The notes beneath the pieces were generated by a model, which searched no databases, was not told the origin of the DNA, and saw only the letters and a list, made by a program, of their open reading frames with translations. DNA of 64,000 nucleotides from Grifola frondosa (Eukaryota > Basidiomycota > Agaricomycetes > Polyporales > Grifolaceae): the NCBI GenBank assembly GCA_001683735.1, contig LUGG01000029.1, forward strand, positions 248,001 to 312,000. Reading direction: 5' to 3'. The translations under genes were made by a program, and so were the position numbers. Positions 56,700-64,000 of this stretch are shown piece after piece; the first letter of the stretch is position 1, and each line of letters opens with the position of its first letter.

Positions 56700-58112
56700 A
56701 TGAAGATGGCGTCATCCATGAGGGATACAGCAGTTGCAGCTGATGTAAAGAGTCATCTGCGTCTCCTCCGTATAGCGTCTTTTGCAAGTAGCCTTTCAAC
56801 GGTCCTATTCGTTGAGCTCGCATCCACCTTGCCCTTGTTCGACTCCTCGCCTCGCGTTGTTCTTCCCTTGGATGCCACTCGCTCGTTACTAAAATCGCTT
56901 GCATCTCCTCTTTTACGTTGGGATGCATTCCACTTCGCTCATATCGCCAGGTCGGGCTATGTCTACGAGCACGAATGGGCATTCTTTCCAGGTACACCTC
57001 TCGTGATGAAAGCGATCACGTATCTTTTTCGCTTGGTCGGGATGTACAGAATCCCAGAGGAGGGATATCAGAGCTGGGAGAGTGTCCTCCTCGGCGGTAG
57101 TCTAGCTGTTTTGCTGCTGAGCTCTACAACAACGCTGTACCACCTGACTTTGCACCATACCTCGTCGCCATCCATCGCTCTTCTGGCTTCCCTGTTGTCT
57201 CTGTTGCCTAGTAGTCCGATTACTCTCCATGTCGCCGCATACACTGAGCCATTCTTCACTTATCTATCTTACAAAGGTAAGCCTTCTCAGCATTTTGCGT
57301 TGTCACCACTTTTCAAACTGACTTGCGTACTAAAGGGATGCTATTTTGCGCTCGTTCGCAATGGTTTCACGCGGCGTGCTGCTTCGCTGTCGCAGGTGCA
57401 TTCCGGTCAAACGGAATTTTTCTAAGCGGCTTCATCGTTTGGGGTCTCGTTGCAGAGCCTCTGCTGAACAATGTCAAGGTTTGTAATACTATCCTCACAT
57501 TTTCATTCCGTACGAACGTATTTGTAGGTTTCCAAGGAAGGATAATTAAGGCGTCCACCCTGACGGCTCTCATATGTGTGCATTCATTTATCACCAATAT
57601 GCCGCCTATCGTCATTCTGTGACATCGACCCTGAACCCGCATCATGGTGTACAGCGTTTCCGCCGTCCATCTACACATACGTGCAGGCCAAGTACTGGAA
57701 TGTGGGTTTCCTACATTACTGGTCTCCGCAACAACTCCCGAATTTCCTAATATCGGCGCCGGTACTCGTTCTCCTCATCTTGTCATCCGCGCATTACATC
57801 AAACACGCCCTGCTCCCGCATCTCCTCGCTGTTATCTCCTCTGCGCCCCAAACACCTACGACTCGCTCGCCGTTTCTTTCCGAATCGCTCGCACCGCATG
57901 CGATACACGCGCTCATCCTCTCTCTCCTCCTGCTGCTCGCTTCCCACACTCAGATTGTGCTCCGTCTAGCGGCATCCATGCCGTTCACCTACTGGGCGGC
58001 TGCGCGCCTTGTCATCGAGCGTCCCACCTGGGGTGCACGGTGGACCACGTGGAGCGTTGTATGGGGCGCGGTCGCGATCGTGCTATGGGCGGCATTTTTG
58101 CCGCCTGCTTGA
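56700..58112 (+). CDS. GPI18: GPI mannosyltransferase 2 (GPI18/PIG-V), frame interrupted
   Basis: An ER multi-pass enzyme that adds the second mannose to the GPI-anchor precursor. Exon 1 (56,700-57,276) contains the PIG-V hallmark LLRWDAFHFAHIARSGYVYE, HEWAFFPGTPL, and YTEPFFTYLSYKG. Exon 2 (57,336-57,480) has LFCARSQWFHAACC and AFRSNGIFLSGF. The 3' part has PPSIYTYVQAKYWNVGFLHY and QQLPNFLISAP, then further hydrophobic helices to the stop at 58,112. Between about 57,530 and 57,616 the frame must change twice: an extra C near 57,581 and an extra T near 57,615 would restore PFIYHQYAAYRHFCDIDP. Because this enzyme is normally essential, sequencing error is a serious alternative to pseudogenisation. 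ATG 56,706 is an alternative start. Confidence 0.82.
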
Positions 58113-59318
58113 GCCGCTCTGGGTTGCATGTTCCACTTCTGCTGATGTTCGAATTGAATTGTGCAGTGCGCATGGTAACGAGGGACCCCCGACACGTGGA
58201 AATTTGAAGAGGACATCCGATCCGAATGCCTCCTGGACAAACCGCCATCTAAGCTGTCGAAGCGGGACAAAAAACAATGGCTGTGCTGGATGTTCTCATC
58301 GCGACGTGTTTGTTGTATTCGTGACGCAATGGCTGCGAGCGTTTCCACATCCCTGTGGCGCCGAGCGCAACAGCGGACAATGCTGCCTTCCGTCGGCCGA
58401 TCCGAGTCATTCATCAATGTTCAGTATGCAGCCACGCTTGTGCGCGATAAATGCCAGTGTGCGTGTCGGCCTACGTGGAGCGCTCCGCTTGGAAAGTCTG
58501 TTGGGCTGTACCGTGCTTACTGCATGCAGGTCCGTCCTTTGCATAATATGCACTGCCTCTGGCATTCAGTCCTGCACAGCTGCGGCGTCATGAGACCACA
58601 AATCACACAAGCAAGGGAACTATGCCAATGGTGGTGATCCCTTGCTACGTTCCTGATGTTCGGACAACGGCGAGGCGATACGTAGCCGTGCAGTGACGTA
58701 CCCTGAGTTCCTTGACTGAACAACCTTACTGTGGTTGTTCATCAGTGAAACTGAAGGTGTGCATTGCATTGGTTGCTCGGGTATCCCCTATGATACGCAA
58801 AAACACAATGGCGGCGGGGATCCGTGGTTCCGGTTTTCTCCAAATGAAACCCTGTCCGTCTCTCCACTTGACCACGCCGCAGAAATATCATCTCCAAAGC
58901 CCCTTTGACACAGTGTCTGAAAGCTGTTCGGCAGCGTTCCGGCGTTGACCGCTGTTAGATGGCACAGCACATATCTCATGACACTCATCAGATCCACATC
59001 CACGCAAAATTCGCGCGGCAGCCGTTAAAGTCGAGATCTTGGATTGACGTCTTCGAGTCAAATCTGAGATTCCAAGATCAATAAATAATAAACAGAATTC
59101 GATGTAGCGGTGGACAGCGTGCACGTAGATACAGAAGACAACAGACAAATGACGATAAGCAAGGATCAGAGCGAAACTATAGAGATTTGGTATGGAATGG
59201 TGGAGTGTGTGGATGAAATACAGCTGAACCCATAGGTCAGCGATTAGTTGAATCTGTAACAGAACAAATGGCACAATAGACTAGTGCTTCTTAGAATCTC
59301 GTTCGTGCACCTCGTCGC
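58113..59318. other. Intergenic region
   Basis: No gene recognised between the convergent ends of GPI18 and the 59,319-60,630 gene. Frames found here lack codon or motif support. Part is presumably the 3' UTRs of both neighbours. Confidence 0.5.
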
Positions 59319-60630
59319 TCAATTCCCCTTCTTCCCGTTCCTCCTGCAATTTTGGTTGCGGCGGGGACGCGGGCCTGCGCCGTTGGAAGGGGCATCCTGT
59401 GTTTTGTTCTCCTGAACTTCGCTGCTAGAGGGTTCATTCCCAGAAACCTCGCCGGAAACCTGCGGCGATTTCTTCTTGGTCTTTTTACCCTGCTCCCCAC
59501 CAGCCTCTTCCTCCTCTCCCTTCTCCATATTGCTCGACTGCTCCTTGATGGAGTTTCTGGTTCGTATCTCGGAACGCGTGCTACGTCCGTTTCTCGAGTT
59601 CGCGACCGCCGACACCGACGCCGACGTTGTCGTCGCCTCGCTCGCGCTCGAGTTGCTCCTTTTATTCCCCGTATCCGTGCGGGACTTCTTGGATCGAGAG
59701 CTTCGCTTCGGAACCTGCACAACGTCTCCTTCCTCCGCATCTGCACCATTTGTGGTAGTATCTGCGGTTTCGCTGGCGAGGTCAGATGCGGCGACAGTAG
59801 CGCTCACGAGAGGAGAGGGAGCGGTAGGTGTCGAGCGGCTTGCAGCTCCGCTCCTTGGGTTCCTCGTCCGTTTCGCAGGAGGCGCAGCGTCTCCGTCATC
59901 CGCTTCCCTCCGCTTCCTCTTAGCACCTGCGGAGGAGCCGTTCGCGCCCGCTGTCCGTCTCTTCCGCGGACTACCATGGCGGTCTCTAAGCGTATCTTGA
60001 GTGCCTCTGCCATTAGCGGTACCAGTGGATGGCTGTACCGCGACGCGGTCTTCTTCGTTTGCTGCCTCACGATCGCGCACCTTAGCAGCAGGCCGGCGGG
60101 GGCGAGAGGAAGATCGTCGCGTGGGATCTGGATTGTGTGCGTCTCCTAAAACATCAACCGCAACAACAGGATTTGGAAGGCCAAATACTGCCGGATCCAA
60201 TTCGGGGAGAGTTTTCGCAAGGCGACCAAGAGGATGGTACAATGGTAAAGGGAGGACTTTGCCGTCTGATGAAACCGTGTAATTGGGCGCTTGAGGGGTA
60301 TGTGAATTCCGAATGCGGACACGTTCTGGCGGGGTCGCGAACTGGAGGGGAGACGCGTACGGGTGGAACGCTAAACACGTCTGCACGTGAGCGACGCGCG
60401 AAAGCACGTGACATAGAAGCCTCACCATTGTGGAGCTCGTCCCCCGCCGAGGGTGACTTGTGGGTCATCAGCGGTTTTCTACGAATGGAGGAGGTGAATT
60501 CTTGGGCCATATTATGAGTCAGAGAAGCTTGAGTAGGTGCCGCTGGTGTGATGAAGGAGGTGGCATTGTCGTGAACTGGTATGCAGACCGGGTGGCGAGA
60601 TCCGACCACAGTTGCTGTAAAGGGGTCCAT
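59319..60630 (-). CDS. Basic low-complexity protein, probably nuclear, unknown function
   Basis: Two exons (60630-60426 and 60370-59319) join in phase 1 to about 418 residues. The N-terminal 140 residues are of mixed composition with a segment NYTVSSDGKVLPLPLYHPLG that looks like a conserved motif. The remainder is dominated by Arg, Lys, Ser, Thr, Ala and Glu, with basic clusters (SPRKRRTAG, AGAKRKRREADD, PPAKRTRNPR, GKKTKKKSP) typical of nuclear localisation signals. It ends in RRNQNCRRNGKKGN. No enzymatic domain is visible. A long frame on the opposite strand (59,352-60,149) is a composition shadow. Confidence 0.6.
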
Positions 60631-62250
60631 GGCGCAGTTTTCACAAGAAATAAGTTCTCCTAAGAAGAAATGTCAAGGAAGCGTAAAACAGAGGACGAAT
60701 AAACTTGAACGAACGATGTCTTCAACAGACCAAATGCAACGATGCTCCTCTCGTTAAATCTCAATCGCGTCTTCGTGAAAAGAGCTTTGCTTCCGTCAAT
60801 GCAAACTCGCCAACGCTTTCAACTCTCGAGTGAATGATGGAAAAGCGTTGTACGCTGTGTAAGCACTGGTAGTCCCACGCACGTTAGTTGTACCAAGCGT
60901 TGACCACACCAATACGCACACGAGCTTCAATCGAAGCGCACAAAGAGCGCCACTAACAAGCTATCGTCTTGAATGTGAAAAGCAGTGGTAAACGATAGTC
61001 TCCGAGCCAGTGTCGAGACGAAGGGCAATGGGGTTGAAGATGAGCGGCGACTGTAACGTTTAATTGTCCACTTGCTTGCAAGTGCGGATACCACGTGGTT
61101 ATCTAATCGGTGTACTCGATTGCTTTCTTTTTCCGGCTGATGTGGCTGTTCGACCACCGGAAGCGGCATCTTCAACAACTAGTCACTAGCACAGTAAGCA
61201 GTTGGTATTTGACTCGAATCCAATGATCAATTAACAGTATGTTAAGATGAAACGTCGGTCTGCACAGTGAACGATGTCATTTCAAGCCGCCCAAGAACTT
61301 CGGGATTCTCTGGCGTAACCGCGATGCAGATGCTTCATTGCATTATATCACCGGCTCCGGTTATGCACCAAACTCACAGCCTCAATGTGGCATTATGTAG
61401 GGGATTAAAGCCATGTCCTGACAATATTGATTGTGATCGGGCCGAGGGTGCTTAAACTTCGATTGATATCTCTACAAATCGCCATTCGCGGAGCCAAAAT
61501 GCGGTTCGCCGAATGATTCCGAGGATGAAGAGCCACCTTCGGTTCAATATCGAATTTCCCACCAGTACTTTCTCACTAGTACAGGTCTAGTAGTCCGAGC
61601 TGAAGCCATATGGCACCGGCCCAAGACGCTAAGTTGAGCACCGCCCCCATGGAGATATAATATATTATTATATGGTAATTAGTCCATTCTTGATGTTTTG
61701 CCCATAAACCTGAAACTTCTGAATACCATAACCAGATTGCATCATTGTAGTCTGGTTAACCGCCCTCGGAGCTTCTCAACATGAGTCACGTTGTTCGTGC
61801 CAGATATAGCAGTAGCTCTAGTTCCTTTCCCCGGCTCGGACAGTAGGAGTCAGGGCAGGTCCCTGTGTCTCTTGATCTTGACTCATTTCCTAATATCTCA
61901 GCATTGGGGCACGTAAGAAAATGGCCGTGCGGGTGTGGGCCGCTGTTCCGTCTCAGAAACGCGGGATTTACTGGTCGCAGCCACTGCGCTTCGAGCTGAT
62001 GTCACTAATTTTACCGGATAATGATTCCTCATTCATCCACTAGCTTTTATTTCGACCTAATTCGCATGACGCAGTAACATGCCAGTAGATGCCGATCGAA
62101 ATCTGCTATCGGACAACTATTCCAGCGGTAGGTCCTAGTATCCATCCTCCGGATCCGCTGATACATCGAATAGCAAGAGCATAAGCTGTGCATCCTCTGA
62201 CTCATTAGTATGGGAATTAAACGTGTTCTGCTTATTCGCTCTTAATTCTG
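60631..62250. other. Intergenic region
   Basis: No gene recognised. It contains a small AT palindrome (ATAATATATTATTATAT, near 61,660) and otherwise unremarkable sequence. It should include the promoters of the minus-strand gene and of the dsRNA-binding gene. Confidence 0.5.
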
Positions 62251-62254
62251 CTCC

Positions 62255-62260
62255 TATAAA
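62255..62260 (+). promoter_or_regulatory. TATA box of the dsRNA-binding protein gene
   Basis: CTATAAAGG lies 68 nt upstream of the ATG at 62,323, followed by a pyrimidine-rich leader and ACAAACATGG around the start. Confidence 0.65.
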
Positions 62261-62322
62261 GGCTGCCTCTTGCCTTGCTCTGTACCCATCATCATTTGTC
62301 TTCCTATTTCCCTACTACAAAC

Positions 62323-62853
62323 ATGGCCGAGTCATATCGTATGTGCCTCTTCCCACTTTCATTTAAATATGTGCTAACTTTTGTTATTTAGACTGGAGAA
62401 TGCAATTGAACAACTACCTGCAGGGTAACGGAGGGCCAGGATGCTCTCTTGGGAGGTCTACCAGTCCGGACCATTGCATCAGCCTTCTTGGACTGCAATA
62501 GCTTGTAGTAAGTAACAAAGATGCTTCTTGCCCAATATATACTAACAGCCTTTCTAGTACGAGGTGTTGAGTACGGTCGGGCTAATGGCTGCAGCCAATC
62601 TGCCGTCAAAGAAGAGGCAGCTAGACAGGTTCTTTCTGCGCTTGTTGCGGATCGGCGCGCACGGGATATGCATGAGAAAGCGGTACGGAAGCCACCTTTT
62701 TCAAGTTCATGCAACGCTAACTGGTATCATAGGACTTTTTCTCTATCTGCTTTGTTTCGCTTTCGCGTTTTGTTTAGTTTTTATTTGCATAGAACCGCTC
62801 TTACATGCTGGACATCTTTCAATTATACCGTAATATTTCTGTTCAAGTTATAG
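62323..62853 (+). CDS. Small double-stranded RNA-binding motif (DRBM) protein
   Basis: Exons: 62323-62338, 62392-62507 and 62558 onward, with 50-53 nt introns carrying CTAAC/ACTAAC branch sites. The translation follows the DRBM fold: HWRMQLNNYLQ (helix 1), LSWEVYQSGPLHQPSWTAIA (strands 1-2), EYGRANGCSQSAVKEEAARQ and VLSALVAD (strand 3, KEEAA helix 2 with the basic-loop equivalent). Between YLQG and LSWEV the frame changes by one base, an indel or an unrecognised splice. The C-terminal 40 residues after MHEKAV are uncertain. A single DRBM without a catalytic domain suggests RNA binding only; partners are unknown. Confidence 0.75.
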
Positions 62854-63739
62854 TTATATCTTGATAATGCCGTCTCTACCAATTGTATTCTCGGACATCT
62901 AGTGTAATCATGGACTTTATGACTGTACCATCCTGCATATATGTTTTTATCAATATTTGTTCTCTCGATATTAATTGCAATCTGGCGGAGGGAAGGTTTG
63001 TTGGTTCCTGACTAATGTCTTAAATGACAGCGAAGGAGTCGGCAGCAGTCCAAGAAAGTTCAAGAAAGTTCGCTCTTTCACTAACTACGCAGCAGATTCC
63101 AGATGCTAATTCCACTGAGACCGCAGCAGTATGATATCCGCTCGACTAACTTCACTCTTGTCTGAACTGTGCGTCGGCTGGCTGTGCTCTATCCAGATCA
63201 TGCGGTATCCAAGATAGGTTTTCCTGAACACGTATAGCTTTCTAGTATTTCACGCTTCTGATTATTCACGTTCAGACACGTTGTATGCGCTAAACGTGTC
63301 AAGCTTTCAAGCTTCCAGATGTTACACGCGGTCACGTGGTACGTGTTTACGTGTTTTGTGGCACATCGCCACATTACATCACCGCAATAATTGGGTCTCT
63401 TCGGCGGACTAAATGTCTGCTGTTATACTCATGCGAGTACATACTTTCAAAATGATTTATCCAACACGTGTGAATACTATAACTTCGTCATCTGCTCTGT
63501 CATCGCGCACTATCTCGCTTCGGCTGCCTCGATCGTGGTCTCTAGCCTAGCGACCCTCGTAGTAATATTCTATCCTACGTTACAGAACATCTATATTTCA
63601 TTTAACGATGTCATACTCTCTCTGTACTGTTGTTTCAGTCACGGGGACCATGAGTTGATTTTCTACGATCCATGTGCGATATATGCGATATATGGCGAAG
63701 CACCAGAGCTAGTATACATATCACATATGCCCTTTTTCA
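62854..63739. other. Unassigned stretch near the right edge
   Basis: A 125-codon plus-strand frame (63,391-63,768) is hydrophobic but has no recognisable family. Repeated ACGTG/CACGTG motifs cluster at 63,320-63,360. No gene is supported. Confidence 0.4.
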
Positions 63740-63991
63740 CTATAACCAGCGCATACGACTTCCAGTAGTTTCCTCCTTCAAATATGTCTCCATGGACGTC
63801 ACAATCACAGCGGACAAATCTATCACTTGCAGTACTTCAATGACCAAAGCAACAGAATGCCTGTCACGCACTTTCACAAACAATATAGAACCGGCACAAT
63901 CTTTCGCCAGAGCTTGGCTGGTTCTGCCATTTTTTGGTTTTACGATCGAAAGTATCTCGAGTGCGGTCCTCTCCAACGCGTTGCGTGCCAT
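63740..63991 (-). CDS. Possible coding exon reaching the right edge
   Basis: An 83-codon minus-strand frame, open to the window edge upstream (RNALERTALEILSIVK, SILFVKVRDRHSVALVIEVL). Amphipathic and coding-like, but unidentified. It may be the 3' exon of a gene beyond the window. Confidence 0.3.
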   Translation of the reverse strand: MARNALERTALEILSIVKPKNGRTSQALAKDCAGSILFVKVRDRHSVALVIEVLQVIDLSAVIVTSMETYLKEETTGSRMRWL

Positions 63992-64000
63992 GCGATCGAT

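Noticed and set aside
59352..60149. 265-codon plus-strand frame
   Set aside because: It is antisense to the basic low-complexity gene, whose splice pattern and composition are better supported.
63391..63768. 125-codon plus-strand hydrophobic frame
   Set aside because: No family signature, no promoter or splice context, and partial overlap with a coding-like minus frame; left unassigned.

Overview
The window looks like chromosomal DNA of a basidiomycete fungus in the Agaricomycetes. Genes carry many short GT-AG introns (about 45-75 nt, some with a visible CTAAC/CTAAT branch site). The recognisable families are typical of mushrooms and wood-decay fungi: KDZ transposase with a CxC2 cysteine cluster, DUF6533 membrane proteins, an AA5_1 glyoxal oxidase and a lineage-specific EF-hand/ZZ protein. 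There are no bacterial-style operons and I saw no convincing tRNA or rRNA gene.

Layout. 1-4,100: minus-strand LTR retrotransposon (zinc knuckle, DTGSQ protease, 5' LTR with TATA box), cut by the left edge. 4,120-9,280: a small unknown gene, a nine-exon KDZ transposase pseudogene and an unknown ORF, all minus. 9,300-10,700: low-complexity DNA and a 381-bp hAT-type MITE. 11,090-18,556: three consecutive plus-strand broken genes of families I know only as expanded, uncharacterised agaricomycete proteins. 18,700-20,160: a minisatellite and a second hAT-type MITE with a perfect 8-bp target duplication. 20,600-52,540: a mosaic of segmental duplications built from four sources: a DUF6533 gene (three full-length copies, one internally deleted remnant), dynamitin fragments, a multidomain EF-hand/ZZ gene (one long copy, two fragments) and an alpha/beta-hydrolase gene (two long copies, one exon-1 fossil), with an L-asparaginase-like gene among them. 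53,875-62,853: conventional single-copy-looking genes: an intronless membrane-anchored glyoxal oxidase, GPI mannosyltransferase 2 (GPI18), a basic low-complexity protein and a small dsRNA-binding protein. The last kilobase is mostly unassigned.

Most genes here do not form one pathway. Left and centre are dominated by mobile and duplicated DNA; the right third resembles a stable gene neighbourhood. Copy C of the DUF6533 family, the minus-strand hydrolase and the glyoxal oxidase look intact.

Two kinds of lesion recur. In-frame stops in the KDZ gene and a few other genes are compatible with C-to-T change. Single-base indels, often in short homopolymers, also occur in genes expected to be functional (GPI18, asparaginase); some of these may be assembly errors rather than pseudogenisation.
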